Source of the DNA: Selenomonas sp.
GTDB taxonomy: Bacteria > Bacillota > Negativicutes > Selenomonadales > Selenomonadaceae
DNA length: 60,608 nucleotides
Direction of reading: 5' to 3'
NCBI GenBank assembly: GCA_017635515.1
Contig: JAGBLH010000092.1
Coordinates: 1-60,608 of the forward strand
The notes beneath the pieces were generated by a model, which was not told the DNA's origin, did no database searches, and saw only the letters and a program-made list of their open reading frames with translations. Every line of letters starts with the position of its first letter. The first letter of the stretch is position 1. A program made the translations under genes and the position numbers. Positions 36,865 through 44,529 of the stretch are shown here, in pieces.

Positions 36865-37401
36865 TTATTCGTGCATGTGCTCTCCGTGCTGCATCTCCGC
36901 GGCATGCGTATGACTATGCATGCTCATTTCCTGCTGCTGTCCCGGCTGCCAGCCGGTAACGGCGGGGTCCACCATGCCGAAGACCATGGCCACATGGCTG
37001 ACCACTAAAAAGCCAATCAGGAGCAGGAAATGGAAGCGGGTACGCTCCTTTGGCTCAGCCTGCTTTTTCAGCAGGCCAAACTCCAGCAGGGTGATGCTCA
37101 GGAGAGGAATGATGCCACTGAGGTAAGCACCCACCGCCAACACATCAGCCCAGCCGCGCCATTCAAGATGTGGCACCACGCTGGTCATCAGGTAGAGGAA
37201 CACCCCGGCAAAGTACAAGCCGGTGATCCTGCCCAGCCAGCCATTCAGTCGCGCCCAGGTATTTTCCCCGCTGTCCTTCAGGAACAGAGTGTAAAACTCC
37301 GTAGCCACCAGAAACTCTGCCAACCCCACGGGAATCACCATAAAGAGAATCAGATTCCAAGGCTGATTCGTCATCAAAAGTTCCATGTAGTTTGTCATCA
37401 T
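36865..37401 (-). CDS. Multi-pass membrane protein with His/Met-rich C-terminal tail
   Basis: About 178 residues with four or five membrane helices (e.g. LILFMVIPVGLAEFLVATEF and FHFLLLIGFLVVSHVAMVFG). The C-terminal tail of about 20 residues carries six His and several Met (SMHSHTHAAEMQHGEHMHE), a pattern typical of Cu/Ag/Ni/Zn binding. It resembles a small family of uncharacterised permease-like proteins, but I cannot name its substrate. It is the first gene of the operon with the two-component system; ATG 37401 follows AAAGGAGTG. Confidence 0.75.
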   Translation of the reverse strand: MMTNYMELLMTNQPWNLILFMVIPVGLAEFLVATEFYTLFLKDSGENTWARLNGWLGRITGLYFAGVFLYLMTSVVPHLEWRGWADVLAVGAYLSGIIPLLSITLLEFGLLKKQAEPKERTRFHFLLLIGFLVVSHVAMVFGMVDPAVTGWQPGQQQEMSMHSHTHAAEMQHGEHMHE

Positions 37402-37442
37402 CTGCACTCCTTTTATCATGCCTTAATTTTGTTTACAAAGGC

Positions 37443-37497
37443 ATTTTATCAAGAAAATATGCAGATGATGTGCAGAGAATGTGAAGACTTTGTGAAG
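37443..37497 (-). promoter_or_regulatory. Response-regulator operator: phased 11-bp direct repeats plus -10
   Basis: Four direct repeats of TCT(T/G)CA(C/T)A spaced exactly 11 bp occupy 37454-37497; a degenerate fifth copy merges into the -10 TAAAAT (37443-37448). No separate -35 is needed: the array covers that region, as in PhoB/OmpR-activated promoters. It directs the membrane protein, regulator and kinase genes. Confidence 0.7.
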
Positions 37498-37529
37498 ATT
37501 GCTGCCACAGGCTGGGGGATAAACTTCCC

Positions 37530-38321
37530 TTACACCGTAACGGTAGCGATGTACTGCGTATCCTCAGGGCAAGCCAGACCCGGGTCAGAGAGGCTGCAGG
37601 TGCCTCCCGTCAAACCTATGAAGTGGCAGAGGGCAATGCCCATGTCAATCTTCTGCACATCCCATTCAGACCTTTCATGCAGGGCCTTATTGTAGGTTTC
37701 GTAGAAATGAAAAGCCTTGCCATCGCGCACAATGCGCCAGGGCTGATAATTCACCGCTGAAGGGCCAAGGCGCACTGCCTCCAGAGCTGTCTTGAGCTTT
37801 TCCTCCTCCACTGCCAGAGGGGTGGCAAAATCCTTGTCAAAGAAAAGCTCTGCTGCCGGCTTTCTTTCATCTGCGCCAATGCCAGCCCGCATCTTCTGCT
37901 CTGTCTCTGACATAGCTGCGGCAGCGTGCCCCACGGGAGTGACACAGTACATCATCTCCCCCTCCTGCAAATCTGCCACCTTTTCAAAAATCTTTCTGTC
38001 CAGGGTGCCAGCCATCCAGGTGGTGCCAAGGCCTATGGAGCAGGCATAGAGCACCAGCTGCTCAAAGGAGTAGCCAAAGGCTTCCTCGCTGTGGGGGCCG
38101 CCGGGAACTTTGGCGATAATGTAGAACTGCTCTCCCTCTATGACAGGGCTGAAAAGCCCCTCTGACCTGGCATCCACCAGCATAAAGTGCACTGGGATGT
38201 CATAGGGATTTTTGATCTGCTGCACATACTCGTAAAGCTTCTGCTGCTCCTCCGGGGTGATTCCCTTGCCATCGAAGGTACGGACACTTCTTCTCTGCTT
38301 GATGATTTCCATTATATCCAT
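37530..38321 (-). CDS. Nitroreductase-family protein
   Basis: The 263-residue protein has the FMN-binding N-terminus MEIIKQRRSVRTFDGKGI and GLGTTWMAGTLDR, with the late LGPSAVNYQPWRIV block. It belongs to the duplicated (TM-type) nitroreductase subfamily. Substrate unknown; FMN-dependent reduction or detoxification is typical of the family. It has its own ribosome site (AGGAGG) and lies between the plsC terminator and the operator of the two-component operon. Confidence 0.85.
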   Translation of the reverse strand: MDIMEIIKQRRSVRTFDGKGITPEEQQKLYEYVQQIKNPYDIPVHFMLVDARSEGLFSPVIEGEQFYIIAKVPGGPHSEEAFGYSFEQLVLYACSIGLGTTWMAGTLDRKIFEKVADLQEGEMMYCVTPVGHAAAAMSETEQKMRAGIGADERKPAAELFFDKDFATPLAVEEEKLKTALEAVRLGPSAVNYQPWRIVRDGKAFHFYETYNKALHERSEWDVQKIDMGIALCHFIGLTGGTCSLSDPGLACPEDTQYIATVTV

Positions 38322-38497
38322 GGCGCTTCCTCCTGTTTGCTTGAAAATCTGCCTGGACCATCTGGCAGCCCTGATGAACTCACATTCAACACGAACAGGT
38401 TACCATCTGATTATGACCTCAATGTGACATTATGAAATTTTTCTACCTCGGAATGCCTTTCACAGCAAATTGTCTCAGCCCTTTGAGCATAAAGAAA

Positions 38498-38527
38498 AGC
38501 CCGTCCCATGTGCACATGAGGCGGGCT
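38498..38527 (-). terminator. Terminator after plsC
   Basis: A 13-bp stem with one C-A mismatch and a TGCA loop (38498-38510 with 38515-38527) is followed on the minus strand by TTTTCTTT. It closes the dacF-to-plsC gene run. The 176 bases between it and the nitroreductase show no firm feature. Confidence 0.8.
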
Positions 38528-38548
38528 GACATGCAAAGCCTTGCCTTT

Positions 38549-39145
38549 TTATTCGTTTTCCGCTTTCAGCTCTCCTATCCTGTCCATGATGGACTGGGAA
38601 AAAGCTGCCAGCTGTTCCTTATCCTTGCGGTCACCGGTAAAGCTCATGGGCTCGCCGTAAATGACCTTGAGTTTCGGTAAAAGACTGCCGCTCTTGAAGA
38701 TCTTGTCTGTGCCGATAAGGGCGGCAGGCACCACCGGCGCCCCGGTCATGGCGGCGATAAGGCCCACGCCTGCTTCAGCCTTGTGAAGCTTGCCATCCTT
38801 GCTGCGGGTGCCCTCAGGGAACAGCCCCAGGCAATGGCCGCCTTTCAGCACCTGCACCGCCGTCTTGATGGCGCCGCGGTCTGCCGCCCCCCGCTTCACG
38901 GGAAAGGCGTGGCAATGGCGGATAGCCGTACCGAAAACAGGCGGCTCGAAGAGCTCCTCCTTGGCCATGTAGCCCACGGGGCGGGTGGCAAAGCAGGCCA
39001 GCAGTGGCGGATCCCAGTTGCTCATGTGGTTGGCGGCCAGGATAAAAGCCCCCTCCTTGGGCAGCCTGTCGGCGTTCTTGATTTCCGCCCGGAAGAGGAG
39101 CTTGAAGAACAGGCAGAAGATGACTTTCAGCAATGAATAGAGCAT
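38549..39145 (-). CDS. plsC: 1-acyl-sn-glycerol-3-phosphate acyltransferase
   Basis: PlsC makes phosphatidate from lysophosphatidate. About 198 residues with an N-terminal membrane segment, the catalytic NHX4D motif (NHMSNWD), a substrate motif FPEGTRSKDGK and VVPAALIG. The start ATG 39145 lies just past the cmk stop; the longer frame would overlap cmk and lacks homology. In relatives cmk-plsC is directly followed by ispH-rpsA; here four genes intervene. Confidence 0.93.
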   Translation of the reverse strand: MLYSLLKVIFCLFFKLLFRAEIKNADRLPKEGAFILAANHMSNWDPPLLACFATRPVGYMAKEELFEPPVFGTAIRHCHAFPVKRGAADRGAIKTAVQVLKGGHCLGLFPEGTRSKDGKLHKAEAGVGLIAAMTGAPVVPAALIGTDKIFKSGSLLPKLKVIYGEPMSFTGDRKDKEQLAAFSQSIMDRIGELKAENE

Positions 39146-39149
39146 CTCA

Positions 39150-39818
39150 TCACCTGCACATTTCCAGGATGCGCTGCACCACTTCCTCGATGGAAAGGCC
39201 CGTGGTATCCAAAAGCTCCGCATCCTCAGCCTGAACCAAGGGAGAAATCTCCCGCTCGGAATCAGCCTTGTCCCTGGCAGCGATATCCTTCTGGAGTTGC
39301 TCCATAGTCACATCGTAGCCCTTTTCCTTCATCTCGAGATAGCGGCGCCTGGCCCTCTCTTCTATAGAAGCCGTGAGAAAAATCTTCACGTCAGCCCCTG
39401 GCAATACGTTGGTGGCAATGTCGCGGCCATCCATGAGCACGCCGCCCTCATCTGCCATCTTGCGCTGCAGATCCACCATCTTCTCCCGCACAGAGCCCAG
39501 ACGGGCCACCTGGGAAACAATGGCATTGATTTCCGGGGTGCGGATCTCCCCTGTGACATCTGTGCCATCCACCTTCACCACAGTCTTGCCGTCAGCGTAA
39601 CGCAGATTCACGTCAATATCTGGCATCAGGGAGACAATCAGCTCGTCAGTCACTTCTTTTTTCTGCTGCAAGGTTTTCCAGGCCACAGCGCGGTACATGG
39701 CGCCGGTGTCAATATAGGTATAGCCGAGCTCCTTGGCTGCCAGCTGGGCCACGGTGCTCTTGCCGGCACCGGCAGGGCCGTCAATGGCCACCACAAGTTT
39801 TTTCTTTGAATCCTGCAT
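39150..39818 (-). CDS. cmk: Cytidylate kinase
   Basis: Phosphorylates CMP and dCMP. The 222-residue protein has the P-loop VVAIDGPAGAGKSTVAQLAA, the YIDTGAMYRAVAW block and MDGRDIATNVLP, plus the C-terminal DTTGLSIEEVV. It lies 21 bases after aroA and ends at the plsC start. Confidence 0.96.
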   Translation of the reverse strand: MQDSKKKLVVAIDGPAGAGKSTVAQLAAKELGYTYIDTGAMYRAVAWKTLQQKKEVTDELIVSLMPDIDVNLRYADGKTVVKVDGTDVTGEIRTPEINAIVSQVARLGSVREKMVDLQRKMADEGGVLMDGRDIATNVLPGADVKIFLTASIEERARRRYLEMKEKGYDVTMEQLQKDIAARDKADSEREISPLVQAEDAELLDTTGLSIEEVVQRILEMCR

Positions 39819-39839
39819 TTAAAATCCCCTCCAAATAAA

Positions 39840-41153
39840 TCAAGCCTTGCTCAATCTTGCCAAATCCCCATAAAAAGCGGGATAAGAAATATTCACGCAG
39901 TCCGGGTGCTCCAGTTCCACGCCTTCCCCTGCCGCCCCCAGGATGGCCAGGGACATGGCAATGCGATGGTCATCGTAGGTGATGCATCTGGCCTTCTGGA
40001 GAGGGCGCCCGCCATGAATGACCAGCCCATCCTCCGTGGCCTCCACAGCACCGGGGGATAGCTTGCCGAACTCCTGCTCGATGGCAGCCAGGCGGTCGGT
40101 TTCCTTGACCCTGAGCTCCCCTGCCCCCGTAATGACAGTATCCCCTTCAGCCATCAGCGCCGCCACGGCGATGATGGGAATCTCGTCGATGAGCCGGGGC
40201 ATGATTTCCACCCCGAACTCCGTGCCCCTGAGAGGACCCGCTTCCACTCGGATATCTGCCGCAGCCTCGCCGCCGGAGACTCGCTGATTGAAGAGCTCCA
40301 CTTTCGCCCCCATCTGCTCCAGCACATCCAGGACGCCCGTGCGGGTCTCATTGACCCCTACGTTCTTCAGCAGCAGCTTGCTGCCCGGCAGGGTAACTCC
40401 CGCTACCAGCCAGTAGGCGGCGGAGCTGATATCCCCCGGCACCTCGATGGCCTCAGGAGCCTTGTAATCCTCAGCCGTGACGGGATTGATGGTCACCGCT
40501 GTGCCCTGACGCTCCACAGGCACCCCGAAAGCCGCCAGCATGCGCTCCGTATGGTCGCGGGAGACAAAGGGCTCCTTCACCGTGGTGGGTCCATTGGCGT
40601 ACATGCCTGCCAGCAGCAGGGCCGATTTCACCTGAGCGCTGGCCACAGGACTATCGTAGTAAACTCCCTTGAGACCCCCCTCCGCAGGCACGATGGCCAA
40701 GGGCAGCTTAGTATTTTTTTCCCTGCCGTAAATCTTTGCCCCCATCAGGGACAGGGGCTTAGCCACCCTCCCCATGGGGCGGCGATGCAGGGAAGCATCT
40801 CCCGTAAAGGAGGAGAAGAAGGGCTGGGCAGAGAGCAGGCCCATCATGAGCCGCAGAGTAGTGCCGGAATTGCCCGCATCAATGACGGTGCCTGGTTCTT
40901 GCAGTCCGTGGAAACCATGTCCAGTCACCATGAGTTCCACCTCGCTCTGAAACTCAATCTCCGCTCCCAGCGCCCGCAAGCAGGCCACTGTAGAAAGGCA
41001 GTCCTGGGCATGGAGGAAATTCGTGATGCGCACAGGCGTGCTGCCCAGGCCGGACAGCATCACGCTGCGATGAGAGATGGATTTGTCCCCGGGAATTTTC
41101 ACCTCGCCCCGCAAGCCCCCAGAAATCTTTTCTACTGTCATAAGTTCTGCCAT
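39840..41153 (-). CDS. aroA: 3-phosphoshikimate 1-carboxyvinyltransferase (EPSP synthase)
   Basis: Transfers enolpyruvate from PEP to shikimate 3-phosphate. About 437 residues with IPGDKSISHRSVMLSGL, DAGNSGTTLRLMMGLL, the arginine-rich RRPMGRV and DEIPIIAVAALMAEG, and a C-terminal TYDDHRIAMSLA. The start ATG 41153 is preceded by GAAAGGGG; the longer reading frame continues into the flavoprotein gene and is not protein-like. Confidence 0.95.
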   Translation of the reverse strand: MAELMTVEKISGGLRGEVKIPGDKSISHRSVMLSGLGSTPVRITNFLHAQDCLSTVACLRALGAEIEFQSEVELMVTGHGFHGLQEPGTVIDAGNSGTTLRLMMGLLSAQPFFSSFTGDASLHRRPMGRVAKPLSLMGAKIYGREKNTKLPLAIVPAEGGLKGVYYDSPVASAQVKSALLLAGMYANGPTTVKEPFVSRDHTERMLAAFGVPVERQGTAVTINPVTAEDYKAPEAIEVPGDISSAAYWLVAGVTLPGSKLLLKNVGVNETRTGVLDVLEQMGAKVELFNQRVSGGEAAADIRVEAGPLRGTEFGVEIMPRLIDEIPIIAVAALMAEGDTVITGAGELRVKETDRLAAIEQEFGKLSPGAVEATEDGLVIHGGRPLQKARCITYDDHRIAMSLAILGAAGEGVELEHPDCVNISYPAFYGDLARLSKA

Positions 41154-41178
41154 GCCCAATCCCCTTTCAATGCGACGA

Positions 41179-42453
41179 TTAACCCTGCTCCAGATTCCAT
41201 ACGCTCCAGCAGCCGGCGGCTGCCCCCATGGAGAAGGCCGCCTGAAGGTTGTAGCCACCCGTGAAGGCATCTACGTCCACTACCTCGCCAGCCAGGTAGA
41301 AGCCCTTGACCAGCTTGGATTCCATGCTGCGCGGGTCTATTTCCTTGACAGACACGCCCCCTGCGGTCACTATGGCCTCGGCCAAGGGTCTAGTGCCGCT
41401 GATGGTCAGCACTAGGTGCTGCAGCGTATGCACCAGGCGCTTGCGCTCCTCCACCGTGACCTGATGCACGGGCTTGTCCGAGGCCAGATAAGCGGCATCA
41501 AGCACCGGCTCGATCAGCTTGTGGGGAAGGAGATCCACCAGCCCGTTCTTGAGCTCTTTGCGCTGGTATTTCTCAAAGTCCCGCTGCAGCCTGACCTCTA
41601 GTTTTTCCTCGGAAAGCGCAGGCTTCAAGTTCAAGGAGAGCTCCAGGAAGTGGCTGCCTGCCAGCAGATACCCGGAAGCGGTGCGGCTCATGGAAAGTAT
41701 CACCGGGCCTGTGACCCCGTAATGGGTGAACATCATCTCCCCAAAGAGGGAAAACTCGGTCTTGCCGTCTACTAGAAGCTCTGCCCGCACATTTCGCAGG
41801 GAAAGGCCCTGCACCTCCTGCACCCACTCTTCCGCTGTGGTGAGAGGGACTAAGGAAGGACGAACAGGCACAATGGTATGCCCCAGGGCTTCTGCCATGG
41901 CGTAGCCGTCCCCGGACGAGCCGGTGCCGGGATAGGAAGCCCCTCCCACCGCCAGGATGACAGCATCGGCCTTGTGGATGGCCCCGGATTTCAGCCGCAC
42001 GCCCTTGACGCGCCCTGCTTCCACCAGGATATCCTTGACGGCGGAGTCGGTCGCAATCTTCACCCCCAATTCGTGCAGGCGGCTCACCATGGCTTCCACC
42101 ACATCCTGGGCCTTGTCGGACACGGGAAAGACCCGCTGTCCCCGCTCTACTTTCGTAGCTACACCCTGTTCTTCAAAGAAGTCGATGACAGCACGATTGT
42201 CAAAGGCTTTCATGGAGCTGAACAGAAAGCGGCCATTTCCCTGTATATTCTTGATGATTTCCGGCACATCGGCAGCGTTGGTGATATTGCAGCGTCCTTT
42301 GCCCGTGATCATCATCTTGCGGCCAGGCTTCTTCATCTTCTCCAGCAGCATGACTTCGGCAATGCCGCCCATGCTTTCGCTGGTCTCAGCGGCCTTGATG
42401 GCCGCCATCATGCCAGCAGGCCCAGCCCCTATGACAATGATTCTCTGCTCCAT
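41179..42453 (-). CDS. HI0933-family NAD(P)/FAD-dependent oxidoreductase
   Basis: The 424-residue flavoprotein has the FAD dinucleotide-binding IIVIGAGPAGMMAAIKAAE, the family motif PGRKMMITGKGRCNITN, the ILAVGGASYPGTGSSGDGY block and a C-terminal GEVVDVDAFTGGYNLQAAFSMG. Function is unknown, although YhiN/HI0933 proteins are near-universal in bacteria. Its ATG overlaps the pseudouridine synthase stop. Confidence 0.92.
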   Translation of the reverse strand: MEQRIIVIGAGPAGMMAAIKAAETSESMGGIAEVMLLEKMKKPGRKMMITGKGRCNITNAADVPEIIKNIQGNGRFLFSSMKAFDNRAVIDFFEEQGVATKVERGQRVFPVSDKAQDVVEAMVSRLHELGVKIATDSAVKDILVEAGRVKGVRLKSGAIHKADAVILAVGGASYPGTGSSGDGYAMAEALGHTIVPVRPSLVPLTTAEEWVQEVQGLSLRNVRAELLVDGKTEFSLFGEMMFTHYGVTGPVILSMSRTASGYLLAGSHFLELSLNLKPALSEEKLEVRLQRDFEKYQRKELKNGLVDLLPHKLIEPVLDAAYLASDKPVHQVTVEERKRLVHTLQHLVLTISGTRPLAEAIVTAGGVSVKEIDPRSMESKLVKGFYLAGEVVDVDAFTGGYNLQAAFSMGAAAGCWSVWNLEQG

Positions 42454-43184
42454 CAGCCCGGCTGCCTCCCTGCTTTTTCATACAACATCTTGACCTCTGC
42501 TTCAGTCAGAGCCCTATGCCCGCCCCGCCTGACCCCCTCAAGGGTCAGGCATGCAAAGGCAACGCGCTTCAGTGCCAGTACCTCATGACCCACGGCCTGG
42601 AACATGCGGCGCACCTGACGATTGCGTCCCTCGTGGATGGTGATCTCCACCTTTGCCCGCCCTGGTTCTTCCGTTAAAGTACGCACCTTGGCAGGAGCCG
42701 TCAGGCCGTCCTCCAACTGCACACCTTCTCGCAGCAGCCTAAGTTCCTGCGCCGATAAACCCTTGGCAAGCCTTGCCACATAGGTCTTCTGCACCTCATA
42801 GCGGGGATGCAGGAGGCCGTTCATCAGCTCCCCATCATTGGTCAGGAGCAAAAGACCCTCGGTATTCATATCCAGCCGCCCGATGGGATAGATGCGCTCC
42901 TGCACCTCAGGCAGCAGATCCAGCACCGTGCGCCTGCCCCGTTCGTCACTGGCGGTTGACACATAGCCCTTGGGCTTGTTCATCAGGTAGTACACATGGG
43001 CTTTGGCAGAGCTTAGCACCTTGCCGTCCACCTTAATCTCCACCTGCTCCGGGTCAAACTTGCCACCCAGTTCCGTGACCACTGTGCCGTTCACTTCCAC
43101 CCGGCCTTCAAGGATCATGGCCTCGGCAGCCCGGCGGGAAGCCAGGCCAGCCTGGCTGATGATTTTCTGCAATCTGGCTTCCAT
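42453..43184 (-). CDS. rluB: Large-subunit rRNA pseudouridine synthase (RluB family)
   Basis: About 243 residues: an N-terminal S4 RNA-binding domain (RLQKIISQAGLASRRAAEAMI) and a catalytic domain with GRLDMNTEGLLLLTNDG, whose Asp is the nucleophile, and HEGRNRQVRRMF. RluB modifies 23S U2605. The ATG 43184 overlaps the dacF stop (ATGA). The choice of RluB over RsuA is from domain pattern only. Confidence 0.9.
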   Translation of the reverse strand: MEARLQKIISQAGLASRRAAEAMILEGRVEVNGTVVTELGGKFDPEQVEIKVDGKVLSSAKAHVYYLMNKPKGYVSTASDERGRRTVLDLLPEVQERIYPIGRLDMNTEGLLLLTNDGELMNGLLHPRYEVQKTYVARLAKGLSAQELRLLREGVQLEDGLTAPAKVRTLTEEPGRAKVEITIHEGRNRQVRRMFQAVGHEVLALKRVAFACLTLEGVRRGGHRALTEAEVKMLYEKAGRQPG

Positions 43185-44404
43185 CAGAAAAATCCTTTCC
43201 ACAAGGAGCGGAACCAGGCTGCCAGCTTGGCAAAAAAGCCCTGCTCCTCAGGCTTCACACCCCTGGCGGCCAGAACATCAACCGCCCCCATTTCCTTGCC
43301 ATCCTGCAGGAGCACCAGCCTGCCAACTTTCTCTCCCTCTTTGATGGGAGCCGTAAGCGCTTCGGTCACTTCCAGCTTCTGGTCATACTTCACCTTTGCC
43401 CCATGCTTCAGCCTGGCAACGGAAAGGTCCCTGGCGGCCTTGACCTCCAGTTCCCCCTCGAACAGACCCACGGAAACGGAGCCAACCACCTGCCCCTTGC
43501 GGAAGAGCCGCTCTGGCTCCACCTGCTCGAAGCCGTAATCCAGCAGGGCAATGGAATCATTCCACATATAGACGCTGTCCAAGACCACTGCCACCAGCTG
43601 CAGGCCGTCTTCCTTGGCCCCGGACACCAGGCAGCGGCCTGCCGCATCCGTATAGCCGGTCTTGACCCCGTTGCCTCCCTCATAGAGCCAGAGCATCTGG
43701 TTCTCATTGCGCAGGCGGCGGGTATCGTCCTTGACCCAGGGGAAAGTAATCTCCTTGGTGCTTACAATCTCCTCAAACTCCGGCAGCCTGTAGCCATAGG
43801 CGGCAATCAGGGCCATGTCATGGGCTGTGGTATAGTGGTTCTCGTCCGGCAGGCCGTTGGGATTGACGAAATGGGTGTCCTTCGCGCCAATCTCCCTGGC
43901 CTTGTCATTCATCAGCTGGGCAAAAGCCGGCACAGAACCTGCGATATGCTCTGCCACCGCAATGGTGGCATCGTTGCCAGAGGCCATCATAATGCCGTAG
44001 AGAAGTTCCCGCAGGGGCACCTTGTCCCCCGGCTCCAGCCAGAGGGTAGAACCCTCCATGCCCGCCGCATTCTTGCTGACGGTGACCGTATCCTCCAGAT
44101 TGCCCTTTTCCAGCGCCACAATCAAGGTCATGATCTTGGTAGTGCTGGCCGGATAGCGCCTGGCATCCATATCCCGCTGATAGATGACCAGCCCGGTGGC
44201 AGCATCCAGCACCACCGCAGACCTGGCAGTAAGATTCTGCAGCTTGTCATCAGGGCTTACCACCAACCCTTCCACCTCCGGGCGCGCCAGAGGCTTCACA
44301 TCATACAGAGCACGGCTGGGGGCGGCATTGGCCGCTTCAAAGCCCCAAAGCAGGCTGACGGAAAAGCCCACTGCCAATGCCCCGGATAAAACTTTCTTCC
44401 ACAA
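43184..44404 (-). CDS. dacF: Secreted D-alanyl-D-alanine carboxypeptidase (DacF/PBP5 type)
   Basis: Trims the pentapeptide of peptidoglycan. The 406-residue product begins with a signal peptide (WKKVLSGALAVGFSVSLLW, then AANA) and has SXXK in YPASTTKIM, SGN in MASGNDATIAV and KTG in GVKTGYTDAAGRC. A beta-rich C-terminal domain and an end helix for membrane association follow. The start is TTG 44404, preceded by AAGGAG; the upstream in-frame residues are not signal-peptide-like. Confidence 0.92.
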   Translation of the reverse strand: MWKKVLSGALAVGFSVSLLWGFEAANAAPSRALYDVKPLARPEVEGLVVSPDDKLQNLTARSAVVLDAATGLVIYQRDMDARRYPASTTKIMTLIVALEKGNLEDTVTVSKNAAGMEGSTLWLEPGDKVPLRELLYGIMMASGNDATIAVAEHIAGSVPAFAQLMNDKAREIGAKDTHFVNPNGLPDENHYTTAHDMALIAAYGYRLPEFEEIVSTKEITFPWVKDDTRRLRNENQMLWLYEGGNGVKTGYTDAAGRCLVSGAKEDGLQLVAVVLDSVYMWNDSIALLDYGFEQVEPERLFRKGQVVGSVSVGLFEGELEVKAARDLSVARLKHGAKVKYDQKLEVTEALTAPIKEGEKVGRLVLLQDGKEMGAVDVLAARGVKPEEQGFFAKLAAWFRSLWKGFF

Positions 44405-44470
44405 AATGAGGAGCAACTCCTTATCATTCAAACAAACTTTCTGCCATGCGGCAAAAACCACATTGGCAAT

Positions 44471-44499
44471 ATTTTATCATTACCGCCCTATCCTTGCAA
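44471..44499 (-). promoter_or_regulatory. Promoter of the dacF-rluB-aroA-cmk-plsC run
   Basis: TTGCAA (44494-44499), a 17-base spacer and an extended -10 TGATAAAAT (hexamer 44471-44476), about 70 bases before the dacF start. Confidence 0.65.
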
Positions 44500-44529
44500 G
44501 CAGAGGGACAGACCCCAGAGCGGGGTTAT

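Noticed and set aside
41154..41270. N-terminal extension of aroA
   Set aside because: The extra residues lie opposite or within the flavoprotein 3' end, lack family similarity, and ATG 41153 has a ribosome site.
44512..44526. Hairpin ACCCC/GGGGT just after dnaE as terminator
   Set aside because: The stem is only 5 bp and no T-run follows on the minus strand.
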